A stretch of DNA of 64,000 nucleotides from Albifimbria verrucaria (Eukaryota > Ascomycota > Sordariomycetes > Hypocreales > Stachybotryaceae). The notes under the pieces are model-generated. The model was not told the origin of the DNA. It was given only the letters and a program-made list of their open reading frames with translations, and did not search any database. A program made the position numbers and the translations under genes. Below, in pieces: positions 35,901-47,204 of the stretch. The stretch covers positions 4,030,001 to 4,094,000 of the forward strand of contig JAHREC010000018.1 in the NCBI GenBank assembly GCA_020081605.1, in the 5' to 3' direction. Within the stretch, counting starts at the first letter, position 1. Each line of letters opens with the position of its first letter.

Positions 35901-38900
35901 CCTTCTTCAGTTGCTTTGACAGAGCCGCTAATTGAACCTCAGCCTTTATTGGAGCCTGAGACACAAGAACAACCCAAGCCAGATGCAGAGGTTGATGAGT
36001 GGGCTGAGCTTTCCAAAAGAAGAAGGGCAAGAAAAACAAGAAATCGAAAGCTGCACAATTGGTCGAGACAAATGAACCAACTGTAGCTGAAGAAGCCCTT
36101 TCTGCCGTTGTGGAAGAGCAACCTATTCCACCTGTTTTACAATCAGTTCCAGAGGCTGAAGTAGTTGAGGCCCAGCCAGATATCCTTGATGTGTCCGTGA
36201 ATGAGCCGGCAACCACTGGTCTGGAACAAACTGGCACGACACAGAAACAAGAAGACTTGATCCTGCCGATAGATGAAATAACAATTGAGCCCAAATCTTT
36301 AGCTGATGCTGAGGCCCAAGAGAAAATCGAAGATGGCGCTTTCTCTACCAAATCGATGCCTGCCACGGAAATCGCAGATGCCGAGGAGTTTTGGGGATCT
36401 TCATCCAAAAAGTCGAAGAAAGACAAGAAGCGCAAATCCGTTCAAGCCAATGTCATGGAAACCCCTGAAATTGTGTCTTCCTCTAAGGAAATGCCTGTAA
36501 CAGCCATTATGGATGAAAAGCAAGGCGATGCCGAGCCAACCCCCATACAACCAGGAAGAACAAACTCCAGCAGATGACGAGAGCTTTTTTACGGCAAAGG
36601 TTAAGAAGAACAAGAAGAAGAAAGGCAAGGAAGTCAATGTCGAGGCAGGAGAGGCTACCTTGCTGGAGAGCCAACAACCCAATATTGCACAGGATCAAGC
36701 CAGGTCAATCACATTAGAATCCGATGATATTTCAACAACAAGGGTGTTTGGGACGAAGCTACAAGCAAGCCCACGGTAGCATCTCGCCTGCATGACACGA
36801 CCGAATATGGGTTCTACCCCCTCCGCGCCAGCTTGATGACACTTTCGCTGAGTTCCCGGATAACAAGAGAGGCATTCTTGACGTTCAGCCACAGCCAGAG
36901 GTCGAGGTATTCGCAGGCGTATCTCCCGATATACACGTGCCACAAGACGGCGACCGCGCTTTGCTTTCTGCTCTCCCCGAGGAGACGACAGTTACTCGAG
37001 AAAGGCGTCAGTACCTAGCATGCTAAGCACTGAAGAAGTGGGAGAGGTCACTGAGCGAAAAGTTAGCGGAGGCCATGCGTCACACTCCAAAGCTGCCTTT
37101 GACGAGGACAACAAATCAAGCAAACGACACAGCGGGGAGATGGCGCAGATCGCTGGAGCAATCGCCGCCGCCAGTGGTGTAGCAGCTTTAGCTGATGCAT
37201 TTGGTGACAAGAAGGCCAAGAAGGGTAAGAAGAAGGTCTCGGACAAGCGACAATCACAAGAAGAAGACATATTTGATGACCCTGCCTTGTGGCAAGCGGC
37301 GGATAAGAAGCTGTTGCAAACTCAAGTCGATCGTGCTCGGGCAAGTGACAACTCCTGGGACATCAACATGGAGGATTCTGGCAAGACCAGAGAGGCCATA
37401 CCAACGCCAAAGAGTGAAAGCCATACAGAATCAGACGAAGGGTGGAAAGAAACGGCTCGACAAGGTGCTAGGTTAGATGAGGACGAGGATGTTGCTGAAA
37501 GCCCTGTACTGGGGCGGCGCAGCCAGTCAAAGTCAGAACATCATGGTCCGCCGGGCTTGCTCCGCCGGGGCTCCAGCATCGAAGACCCCGTGACTGGTCT
37601 GCTAGAGGAGGACACCACAGCTGTGAGCCGAGGGTTCGAAGTGGTTGAGCTGAGACGATCTCCTACAAGAGGCCTGCCTGCGGTGTTGGAAATTCCGGAG
37701 GCCGAGGCAGAGTCAAACAGGAGCAGCTGGGCAACGAACAAGGTCAACCGAGACAGCGGGTTCGCGACAGATTCACCAAACCCGCTGCGAAAGAAGAGCC
37801 ATCTATTTGACGATGCACAACGGGACAGCGGCGTTCACACAGGTGACTGGGTGGAGGGCACAGGCACAAGCACACCCGAGACACCGAAAGACAAGAGAAT
37901 TACGCATCGCTCACCGTTTGGAACACCGATTGTGCTTGATTCTGGAGCAGCAGGGCGTCAAGCGACGCCGGAGCCAGAGAAGAGACTGAGAAAGAAGAAG
38001 GCAATGGACTACGGAAGTCTTACCGAGGGAGAGCATCACCTGCGCCAGTACTGGCACCACCAACAGCAGGGTCAAGGATGTCTCCATCAGCGGGCTCTCC
38101 TCGGCAGGAACCGCAAAGGCAGTGGCGGCGGCGGCTCTGGCTACCACAGGTCTGGCTGCAGCGGCGATGACGGTGGCTGGGCAGCGAAGCGTGTCGGACA
38201 GCAGCGCACATCAACAGCACCAGCACCAGCCGCTGTCACTATCAACATCAACATCAGCATCAGCATCAACCACACCGCCCAATCGGGCTGTGGCGCGGCG
38301 GTCCGTGTCCAACACCAGCCTCTCCAGGCACCGCACGCCTGAGCCACTCAAATTGCGGCCTGAAAGCCCAGGCATCAGGCCCAGCCCCACTCCACCGTTG
38401 CGCCGGGTGGACAAGCGTATGAGCGGAGACTTGCGATCTCTCCGTCAGCAAAGCAGCTCTAGCTCCACACCCGTCGCCAACGAAGGCCGTGTCCGCTCCA
38501 AGGACATGACCGACGTCTACGATGGCTTCGGCGAGGGCCGCATCGGCTCGCCCCGGTCGCCAACCCGCCCTCACAGCATGCGCCGCCGCCAGAGCATGCA
38601 GGTCATCGAGCTCGAGTCCAAGGTCGAGCAGCTTCTTGCTGAGAATCGACTCCTCACCGAGGCACGCACCCACGCCGAGCAGAACCTGTCCCAAAGCCAG
38701 CGTGCGGCCTCTACCCTCACCGAGCGTGATGCCGAGATCGAGGCCCTCAAGCAGTCGATACACTTCCTACGCAATGAGGTCGCCCGCCTCACAGAGGTGA
38801 ACGAGGGCCTCACGAGCGCCAACGCCGAGCTGGCCAACAAAGACAGCCGTCGCTACGCCGATCTCGAGGTTCGCCATGCTGATGTCACGCGTGAGCTGGA

Positions 38901-39998
38901 CAAGGCTCGCGGTGCCCACGCTCAATTCGACCAAACATTACGCGACAAGGACGCCGAGATCGCTGATTTACGCGCCCAACTCGAAGCCGCCAAAGAACAA
39001 GTCCGCGAGATGCAGCGCCAGATTCTTGCCTCCAAGGCGGCCGATGCCGACTTCCTTCAACTTCAAGACGAGGACTATTTCGACCACCGCTGCCAGCAGC
39101 TCTGCTCCCATGTCCAGCAATGGGTCCTGCGTTTCTCCAAGTTTTCGGATATGCGCGCCTGTCGCTTGACCAACGAAATTAACGACGAAAAGACCATCGA
39201 CCGGCTGGACAACTCTGTCCTCGATGGCTCTGATGTTGACAACTACCTCAAAGACCGTGTCAAGCGGCGTGACATCTTCATGTCCATGACCATGAACATG
39301 ATCTGGGAGTTCGTCTTCACACGCTACCTCTTCGGCATGGATCGAGAACAACGACAGAAGCTCAAGTCCCTCGAAAAGCTTCTCACAGAGGTCGGCCCGC
39401 CGCAGGCCGTGCGTCAGTGGCGCGCTGTTACTCTCACCTTACTATCTAAGCGTGATAGTTTCAAGCAGCAGCGCGATCAGGATACCGAGGCCGTTGTCCA
39501 GGCCGTCTTCCAGACACTTTGCAAGATCTTACCTCCACCTAGCAACCTGGAGGGCCAGATCCAATCACAGCTACGACGTGTCATGCGCGAGGCCGTTGAC
39601 CTCTCGATTGAGATGCGCACTCAGAAAGCTGAATACATTATGCTGCCACCACTGCAGCCTGAGTACGACGCGGACGGCGAGCTGGCCGCTACCGTGCAAT
39701 TCAACTCCTCGATGATGAACGAGCGAAGCGGAAGCTCGGGCATGTCTAACGAGGAGCTTGAAGCGGCTGGTGCTGTCGTACGTGTCGTACTCTTCCCCTT
39801 GTCGTCAAGAAGGGAGACGACAACGGTGTGGGAGATGAGGAGATTGTGGTCTGCCCTGCGCAGGTCCTCATCGTTCGCGAGAAGAGACGCCACGGCGCCC
39901 CATCCAGTGATGCTGGAGGCGCATCGCTTGGTGCGCGCAGTCACCTTAGTGTTGTGACTGAGCACATGAGCGGGCTCCCAGACGGCTCAGACATCTAA
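20984..39998 (+). CDS. lah: Giant involucrin-repeat protein, probable leashin (Lah) Woronin-body/septal-pore tether; heavily frame-broken
   Basis: One coding region of about 19 kb (about 6,350 residues), read through roughly 35 single-base losses that always shift the frame the same way, with no convincing intron. Three parts are visible. (1) N-terminal about 1,900 codons (20984-26800): Arg/Ser-rich start, acidic-basic stretches, and conserved pieces such as MPGGFADDVEFAATLAAGLQ, interspersed with Ala/Gly hydrophobic segments. (2) 26830-36640: about 27 modules of acidic Pro/Thr/Glu sequence ending in a lysine block of the type SKKDKKKKKK, often preceded by an acidic-Trp motif (EDDFWGS, VDEWAEL). 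(3) 37000-39998: an Ala-rich segment, a long coiled coil (about 38590-39040) and a conserved globular tail (FDHRCQQLCSHVQQW, YLFGMDREQRQKLKSLEKL), ending GLPDGSDI. Fungal orthologues are annotated 'involucrin repeat protein'. The layout of conserved ends around a variable repetitive middle matches leashin, which tethers peroxisome-derived Woronin bodies to the septum. The leashin name is inference (about 0.6). The ATG pair 20984/20987 is the chosen start. Confidence 0.85.
28900..29570 (+). repeat. Recent tandem duplication of one module (about 100-120 residues)
   Basis: Two adjacent modules are far more alike than their neighbours. Both run LDE-x-VTE-I/V-LPD, then PAEPSE-x-EKTENLPEPSTAE, then KVADLP-x-x-EEN-x-TRDI-x-EESP, then QPSGKKSKKKKKKGSV. 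The first copy (about 28894-29270) has one extra internal PSEPEK unit compared with the second (about 29266-29570). This indicates recent unequal exchange within the repeat array. Confidence 0.8.
29612..29746 (+). repeat. 27-bp tandem repeat encoding a nonapeptide, five copies
   Basis: Five in-phase copies of 27 bases encode TTDNVTPTE, TTDNATPAE, TVDNVTPSE, VADTAASAE and TADNATPLE inside the giant gene. The unit keeps an Asp-Asn pair and a terminal Glu. It is a short-period repeat nested within the larger module array. Confidence 0.88.
31148..31177 (+). repeat. GGAACC hexanucleotide array (Pro-Glu)n
   Basis: About five direct copies of the hexamer CCGGAA encode alternating Pro and Glu within the acidic part of a module of the giant gene. 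As a simple-sequence repeat it is likely to vary between strains. Confidence 0.85.
32456..32587 (+). repeat. 33-bp tandem repeat encoding an 11-residue unit, four copies
   Basis: Four in-phase units, DDELPTQSTAV, EDEQPTQLTVV, DDEQPPQPTPV and DDEQALQSTAA, with a degenerate copy (VDDQATQPTVI) just before them. Each is an acidic head followed by a Gln/Thr/Val tail. It is nested within a larger module of the giant gene. Confidence 0.87.
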
Positions 39999-40424
39999 CT
40001 GGGAGCACTATACCAAACAAAACAAACACAAAAAAATATTATTTTGGGGGCAAGAGAACGGTTATAGACTGGTTCTAATGAGCTTTTCATAATGAGGATG
40101 AGGAGCATAGCGGGCGAAGAGAAAACGGTCTCTGGCTTACGATTTCTTTACACTGTGTTATTTTTGGGAAATTACGGCTGGGAAAGGGCCTTGCAAGGCG
40201 GGTTTTATACTCATGATATCCTGTATTTCTTTTATTTTACGTTTCCCTTGGTGGATGTAGATTATGGTACATTTTCATTTGTTGTGTGTTATCTATTTCC
40301 TACATCAGTCTCTAGCCCGCGCAGAGCGAAGCCCGGCTTCAACAATGGCTCATACGAGTCTTTCAATATATTACCACATTCTAAAGTCTTTGTTTGTACC
40401 CAATACAACTATAACATATGTGCT
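39999..40424. other. Convergent 3' intergenic region
   Basis: A/T-rich spacer of about 430 bases between the stops of the giant gene (+) and the Zn2Cys6 gene (-). It begins with an A-rich tract (about 40017-40045), a likely polyadenylation region. An open plus-strand frame through here has no domain and odd aromatic-rich composition, so I do not call it. Confidence 0.65.
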
Positions 40425-43400
40425 CTAAACACACTGGTCCCAATTGATGGTCAAGGCTGGGTCGCTGAACCCTGAAATGCTCAAGTCACCCGTATTCGGA
40501 TCGCTAGGGAACAGATTATTGATAACTTCCTATAAAGCTTCATGTCAGAAAAGAAATCTGGATCGGTGCCTAACGGCGCAATTTAATATACTTACCCAAT
40601 CAATGTCAAGCCCCTGGCCGTGTCGCGTGGGTGATCCTGCTTGCGTCACATTGGGCTGCTCTGGCATGTTACTCCTATCCTCACCGCTTCGTAGATTGGC
40701 GGTGTTGGAAGTATCCATGCTCAGTGTTGGCCCCATAACGCTCCATAATGTCTGGCCGTCTGACACACCAGCAAATGTATCACTAACAGGGATTCCAGAG
40801 GGTTGCGGATCGATCATGTGGCTTATAGGTAGTCCACGATGCATAGACGTTGAGTGCATATCGTAGGAGGAGGCTTGGGGTCGGATCGTAGAAGCAGCAG
40901 GTGTTGGGGGTTCCCTTGAGAATGAGAGTTTTTGCTGGTTGATGGTTTGCGATTAAAGGGCGTTATGGGCGCATTAATTTGGGGTCTCAATTTTCTCATG
41001 CGCTGGTATACAGCTGTCTTGTACATTATCTCACCCAAGATGCGCATGCCCTTGACTTCCGGGGCATGCGTCGATCTGTATCGAAAACATAATCCAAACA
41101 TCCCCAAATGCGAGCGGCCTGTCGAGTTTCAGGATTGTAGTAGACTTCGGATGCGAGGAGCATAGCAACTTGGAATTGGTGATATGCTCCACTGTACCAG
41201 GCCCATTGTTGGAAAACGGGGTTCCTTTCTAGCTGGATGCCAATTTCAATAATCATAATACCGGAAGTAATTAGTACGGTATTAAGTCGAGGAGGTAGTT
41301 CCCTGTAGCTGTGCTATGGAATGCATGGAGAGTCATTCCATGCAATCGGTAAAGAAATAGGTTCATTACCAATTTGGCATACCGCTGGATCGGAATAGTG
41401 TCATTTAGGTAGCGATCATACTTCTCGAACATGCGCTTTCTGAAGTTTTCAATCTTTGTCAAAACAGCCGTGAGTGTTATTTGCTTGGCCTCGAGTTTCC
41501 GTCTGTCAACCCAGATAATTCGCATCATCTCGGTGATCTCAAAACGAATCAAGGTAAGTACCGTGGATGTCCATCTATCTACTGGCATTGGAGCGGGTCC
41601 ATTGCGTGATAGATCCCCTTCATCGCAGTTTAGAGGTAGCTTTGTGTCGTAATCTTCTCGGCGGATAGCCGGTTTAGGTCCTTGGGCCTCACAAGTGCGG
41701 ATATCAAGGAAACAGAGTTGATGCCAGACAAGACGTCGAACATGAGTATCTAGAGGATTTAGACCATAAGTCTCGCCGTCGCGATGGAGACCCATACACT
41801 CGGCCATTCGTACAGCTGTACCAACAAGCACAGAATGGGCCCGCGATACCTCGTCCCTGCAAAGCGGGAGCTGCATTGGTTGTCAGTTACAGCGACCAAG
41901 AGCGTTGCTAGAAGATAGCAGAGGAAGATTGACTTACAAGGTATAGCACAAATGCCTGCATAGTCTCGAAACGAGTTGTGCGGAGGAAATTGGCCTTGCT
42001 CAGAGCCATCTCGGTTCCGAGCTTACATGCCTCATAAAGGGACTTTTGTGTGCGGCCAAACTCTTGCATTGCAGTCGATTCGTCCATGCTAACAGAGGCA
42101 CTGAATAGGGCGGCAAAAACCAGCGCCTGCAATGATGGGCGCGGTTCAATATTTTGGTAGACATGATTCCAGAATTCTGTATATTGAACCTGAAAAGATG
42201 GTTGATGTAGGCATCGAGCCACCGGGTGTACACAATCAAAGTACTGTTGGATTAAACGGTCGGCAGCACCGCGTGTCGGGAGCAGACTCTCAAATGAAGG
42301 AGCGTTGCCAACCTGTCCCATGAAGAAATTACTCGAAGGGGGATATATGAAGGACTCGGGCGGAGGAACTGGGGCCAAGAAGTACTTGGCACATCTGCTG
42401 CAGGATCTGGAGTCTGTGACGGCATATGTGGAGGTATTGGGATTGGGGGTGGCCCTGGCTTGCCGTCGATGCCGTTCGATATCTATGAATCGCTATCAGT
42501 ATTTGCTACATGTTGAGGTCCATTGTAATTTTGGGCGCTTACCTCTTCCGCCAGACCTGGACGTGATACACCACCAATTCTTTCCGTGATGCGAACCCTT
42601 CCGATAGCGACACCCAGGTCAATGAGATCGTCCATGCCACCATCGGCATCGTCCTCATAAGTGATGTCTAGGGCGACAAGGTCGGTTGGTTCAAGTTCAC
42701 GGTCATCGGCAAACTCGCCTTCGACATCGTCGGCTAGGATGCGCTGCTGCTGAGCAGCAGGAGAATTATTGTGTGCAACATCACGCTCCAGCTGCCGCTC
42801 CAGAGAGCCGACCTTCTCTTTCATTTGCGTCAGCCGTAATTGGCTTGCCTCGTCCAATTTGGGCCCAAGGTAGAGACAGTCCCGGTGAAATTTGACACAA
42901 TTGCTGCATGGTTGGCTCTTATCGCACTTGAGCTTACGCCGGCGGCACTCGAGGCAACTGGTGATCATGCGCATGCGGCGACGGATCTGCTTGGAGGCGG
43001 GCTGGTAAGACGGTGTCGCTTGTTCGCTGCCACGTTCAGCTCCACTGGAACCGGGAGCCCAGCCAGAATCGCTGCCCATCATTGAGGCTTGAGAAGCAGC
43101 TGAGGGTGAGGGACCAGGGACAGGAAGTCCGAGACCAGCAACGGCAACCGAGTTGTGGTCGGGCCCAAGGCCGCTGCCATCTCCACCGGGGACTCCACTC
43201 AGGTAGGCGTTGCTAGAACCACCCGCGCCGGGCATGAGACCCGCTCCGGGGCCGGGGGTAGGCAGTGGGACGTATCCGGTCATTGTATTTTGCGGCGTGG
43301 TGTTGGTAGGGTGAACAGCTGCTGGAGCTGGTCTATGTGCGTGTGACAAAGGCGGCAGGAGCGTGGTTGGCAACGCAGCCGGATTGGCTCTGTGCAGCGC

Positions 43401-43729
43401 ATGCCCAGACGCAGTAAGCGGATGCAGGTCCGCGTTTGACACAGACCGCAGGGCTTGTCCGGGGTTTTGGCCAACGCCAATGCTACCGCCCCCATCTGCA
43501 TGCCGCTTCCAAAGCTGCCGCCACTAACACCCAGGGCGGCAGGGCGACCGCCCGGCAGGGTGACGTCGCCGCCGCTCATCTGCATCATCATTGCCTGGTC
43601 CGCCCGGACATCACGGAGATGCTCCGGTAGGGTGACTCCGGCGTCGTTGGGCTTTGGATGCTGCGGCTCAGCCGACCAAGCATCCACCGGAGTTGAGCTT
43701 TGCTGGCGTTGATGGGCACGGCTATCCAT
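40425..43729 (-). CDS. Zn2Cys6 fungal transcription factor with fungal-specific TF domain, frame-broken
   Basis: Nuclear Gal4-type regulator of about 1,038 residues. Exons on the minus strand: 43729-42543, 42482-41938, 41870-40596 and 40529-40425, with three phase-0 GT-AG introns of 60, 67 and 66 nt. Five single-base restorations (near 43485, 42370, 41280, 41065 and 40935) make every exon a multiple of three. The N-terminal about 250 residues are Pro/Gly/Ser-rich. The DNA-binding cluster at about residues 259-285 is CLECRRRKLKCDKSQPCSNC followed by VKFHRDC, with six Cys in the standard spacing. A short heptad-like linker (QMKEKVGSLERQLERD) could dimerise. The middle holds the fungal-specific TF domain (RLIQQYFDCVHPVARCLH, AVRMAECMGLHRDGE, VRRLVWHQLCFLDI). 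The C-terminal tail ends TINWDQCV. Target genes are unknown. The start is the first ATG in the open frame (MDSRAHQ). Upstream in-frame sequence has no ATG. Confidence 0.9.
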
Positions 43730-44705
43730 GAGTGGCGGTTCTTGACGGTGTGGCCCGGTGGCATGCGCATGTGCCTCTAGAGAAAGATAGGCGCCAGAAC
43801 AGAGCCCGGCATTGCTGGAGGAAAGGGAACCGTTCTTGAGTGCAGACCAAGGCCGATTTATGCGCCCTCCGCGGGTCACTGGTGGTCCTCCTCAAGGCGC
43901 CACAGGTCAGCCAATCCTGTGGCGGCGATTCATGGCTTCTTGCAGGGTTGGTAGATCTGGGTAAGCTTTACGGCTGTTGGCTGACTTTGGGAGCGTCCGG
44001 TAGTGTTGTTGGTTCCCGGATCCTGCTCCTTGTGCGACCATGAATAATTAGCGGTTGGGGCCGGGCCCGTTTTTCGTGTGCGCAGTGCCCGATGCAGATG
44101 CAGATGAAGATTGATGCGGATGCAACCCGGTCACCCACCCATCCCTGGTCTTCATCATCCATCCCTATGGCATGGGCGTAGGCATACGTACCTAGGCATA
44201 GACTAGGAAGTATCCCAGAGGGATGGATGGCGGAACTTGACGGACTGGACGCCTGGACGTCTGGACGCCTGAACGCCCAGTCGCTCCTGCCATGCAACGC
44301 GCGGGCGCGCCTACCTGCTTCGGCCCCCAAAACTCTCCCATGAAGATTGACGCACGTGCCTGCTTGTGCCTTTGCCTTCAACCTTCGCGTACCTTTGGGC
44401 CCTTTGGACTGAGCCTTGTCTTCCAACAAGGCCAGCCCTGTCTCATGTTGGTTGTACCCAGCACTCTGGCAGGCTTCTAAGTTTGGCCCAAAGCTTCCTC
44501 AAGGATCTTGCCCCAAAGGATCTCTCTTCCCATCAAACCCACAGTCCCAAAAGGCGGCCAATTGGTGACGGTCCCATCTCTCTCTCGGCCTAGCGATAGA
44601 CGTCAGTCACGTTGCAACTCCATCGCGCCACGGATAGTCAAGACGTTTCGTCTCTGTCAGTCGTTGCATTTGGACTTCTATCTTTACATTGGGGTCTAGT
44701 CTAAT
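43730..44705. other. Intergenic: promoter of the Zn2Cys6 gene and 3' flank of the next gene
   Basis: About 980 bases with no supported gene. Short tandem motifs occur around 44090-44130 (GATGCAGATGCAGATG type) and 44230-44280 (GGACGCCTGGACGTCTGGACGC type). Both are small direct repeats in the presumed promoter of the minus-strand regulator. Confidence 0.6.
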
Positions 44706-47204
44706 CTATTTCGCTCTACCACGCTCTTCGTCTCCTACAGCCTGACGTAGGTTCCTCCGGGCCCAGTGTATCACCGTTCTCCACTGTCTCAGCTCCTCGA
44801 TGCTCCTCTTGGCCGCCTCGGGCCCGTCGCTCTCGGCTATCATCTGCACAAGCCATGCCAGCCGTTGAGTCCTGCCGAATTGACCCTCCTCTAAATCCTT
44901 TATGATGATCTTGGTCAACACGCCAATAATCTCCAGGGTACGCCTCCGCTGAGCGCCCGGTAAGAAGAGGCGCACAGGTCGATTCGTCGTAGCAACTGTC
45001 GATCCGTTAGGTGCTTTGCACCCATATACAGCTCGACCATTTCGTCAATGAGCTTTGTCTTGGCTCGGATCTCTCCTTCCGAGAGTAGCTCACCATCCTC
45101 CTTGAGCCGTAGCATCGACCAGACATTCGGTTCTATATCCGGGTCTTGGACCATTGGCTCCACGTAAGGTATCCACGCTCTCCAATCCCATTGTTTGATC
45201 CTTTCGCCGCTCTCATCATTCATTCGTGCCGTGTGGTACAGCTCGTAGGCGCGTCTGTAATCGCCCAGAGCCACCGCAATTTCCTGCAGAATCGTCACGT
45301 CTCCCTCTTGAAGTGGCACTGCATTGACTTCGTCAAGCAAAGTCTGAAAAATACCAGGCTCACGAAACCAGAATTGCAGCTGGCGCATCCCAGCTTCGGG
45401 ATTGTCCGACCTCATTACGTCTCTGAACAAGTCCTTCAAATGCGATATGCTCGGCACATATTTTCGGTTCAGCAGCTGCTTCTGGCATTCTGCTGATAGC
45501 ATGTCCGGGCGACACAATCGTCCCGCCAGCAGTAACCATACCTGCTGGCCATTGATTTTCTCGCCCTTGGATATCAATATTCGATAGATGTCCATAACTG
45601 TCTGGTTACTTGTATCTGGCTCGAAAGCTGACGTTAACAGCCACCCCAAAAGCCGCTGTCTGACTTCCTGCCGGGATATCCGAACATCTTGGAGGTAAGC
45701 TTGCAAATGCGCATCAACCGCCTCGCGTTGGGCACATGTGAGTTTTTGCAGGGCCTGGCCAAAGATCTTTGCCGACATCGACCAATTCCGTAGCATGGAT
45801 CTACCGCGTATTATCTCGGCTTGGGCTCGTTGGATGAATTCAAACAACCGCTCAGATGACATCCGTTGTACAGCTTCGGCAGGCATTCGTTGCAGCATGG
45901 ACAAGAAAAGACGGTCGTCCTCCACGCGCTTGTGTACCGTGCATAGCTTTTCCGCAGCAGCTAACCATACGCCAATGGGGTCCACCCGAGTACCTATCGT
46001 TGGGAGATAGCATAAGTTTGTGATGATGCTTCGCTGTATTTTCCTTCTGACTTGACGCAATAGTTGTTTTCCCTCTATTTGGCGCTTCGTAATTTGATCC
46101 AGGGGTTCAAGGGCCAAGCTTACTTCTGCAGCTGAGATGGTTCCGCTCGTGATTCTTCGTTTCAGCGCATCACAACAAGATGCGCAGAGATCCAGGATAC
46201 GCTTCTCATCCTTTATAACAAGATTGCAAATATTTTGTCGAAGTTCAAGGATTTCTAAGGGAGGGATCTCGGTTGACAAAGATGTATGTGTTGTGGTGTC
46301 CGAGCTTATCTCATATTTTGCGGGGAAAGTTGTTGTACATCGAGCTCATTAGATAATTCGCAATCAGATTGTTGCCGTTCAGCAGCTCTTGGTCTAGGGC
46401 TCGTATCGGTTGAGGGCGGCTCGAGGTCGGGGTGGTCTGCGTCTGCGTCCTCGAGCCAATGAACCAGTCGGTTAAACAAGGCATTGGGACTTATGCCTTG
46501 CCTCTTCTCCTTGCGTAGAGCCGCCGTAGTTGGAGGCTCCCATTTTGACGCATCGCCGCTTGCAGCGACGGCAAACTGCCAGCCAGGTTGGGGAATCCAA
46601 TTACAGGTATGGTGCCAGTCATATGGCGCTTGCCCATGCGTCGACGGCCCTCAAGAGGTCCCAGGTATGATTTTATGTGCCTTTTCTGTTCTACATTTTG
46701 TTGTAGGCATCGCTCAGGAACTCGACTCGGGGCGGTGTTGGCGACCTGGCTTTTGATGCCAGGAGCTGGGAGCTGTCGCGCGACAGTCGGTCGGCATCGG
46801 GCCGGCGGCCGTGCAGGCATGGGCCCGGAATTGCGTTGTAGAATGTTCAATTGTTTTGAAACCAGTCCATTGCGTTCCTGGCGTGAGAATTGGTCTGATA
46901 GGACCGAGGAAAGTGGTTGGACGGCCGGAATATAACAAAGCACCGCCTGGAAAGCCTCGAAGACTGAGCTCACGATTCGTTTACCAGATAAAGACAGGCT
47001 CAATGTTTCGAGCGCCCGGCAGAGGCAAAACGTTGGTCCGACAGGCTCGATGACTAACCCAAACGCACGCCCCAGGCCCGTGATACCCGCGCCCCTAGCT
47101 TCTGCTTCCGGGATAGCGTCTTGGTGCCGAGGCCTGTCGCATTTATCAATTTCCTCGATGAAATTGACCTGCAGGGCACCAGCTCCACGGCAAGGGGTTA
47201 GCAT
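44706..47204 (-). CDS. Unrecognised helical protein, possibly mitochondrial PPR-like; N-terminus uncertain, frame-broken
   Basis: A single gene of up to about 833 residues, obtained by restoring three bases (near 46535, 46318 and 44950). I do not recognise the family. The C-terminal about 500 residues are strongly helical, with repeated amphipathic helices of roughly 30-40 residues (for example VTILQEIAVALGDYRRAYEL and DLFRDVMRSDNPEAGMRQL). This resembles pentatricopeptide or TPR-like repeat proteins that act on organellar RNAs. It ends with a basic helix (VIHWARRNLRQAVGDEERGR). The N-terminal region (above about 46550) is rich in Arg, Pro and Ser with few acids, compatible with a mitochondrial targeting region, but two frames stay open there and the start cannot be fixed. 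The 3' end at 44706 is clear. Mitochondrial location and RNA binding are inference. It is divergent from the Vezatin gene at 47462. Confidence 0.65.

Larger units (their letters stand above)
26830..36640 (+). repeat. Array of about 27 acidic/aromatic-lysine modules within the giant gene
   Basis: Coding repeat. Each module is roughly 60-170 codons of Glu/Pro/Thr/Val-rich sequence and ends in a lysine block (KKSKKKKKKG, KKDKKKNKKK, KKGKKNKKNKKK and variants). From about 29860 on, most blocks are preceded within 10 residues by an acidic cluster and an aromatic residue (DEWGM, DDWGGL, DEWAMG, EDFWNV, DDFWGS, DDWTAS, EPSWDI, DDIWPS, DEWAEL, EEFWGS, ESFFTA). The modules have diverged in length and sequence but keep this end. 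Related blocks without the full form occur at about 24460, 26530 and 37205. The function is unknown. A flexible, highly charged spacer is the simplest reading. Confidence 0.85.

Noticed and set aside
20984..39998. A row of about 20 separate medium-sized plus-strand genes
   Set aside because: Each frame ends within a few codons of where the next one takes over. The repeat pattern continues across the joins, and restoring single bases joins them all. No promoters or starts lie between.
20984..39998. Programmed ribosomal frameshifting as the explanation for frame changes
   Set aside because: Too many sites, no shared slippery heptamer, and the same pattern occurs in essential unrelated genes on both strands.
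40092..40475. 127-codon plus-strand frame after the giant gene
   Set aside because: A/T-rich 3' flank with aromatic-rich translation; it overlaps the real minus-strand C-terminal exon of the Zn2Cys6 gene.
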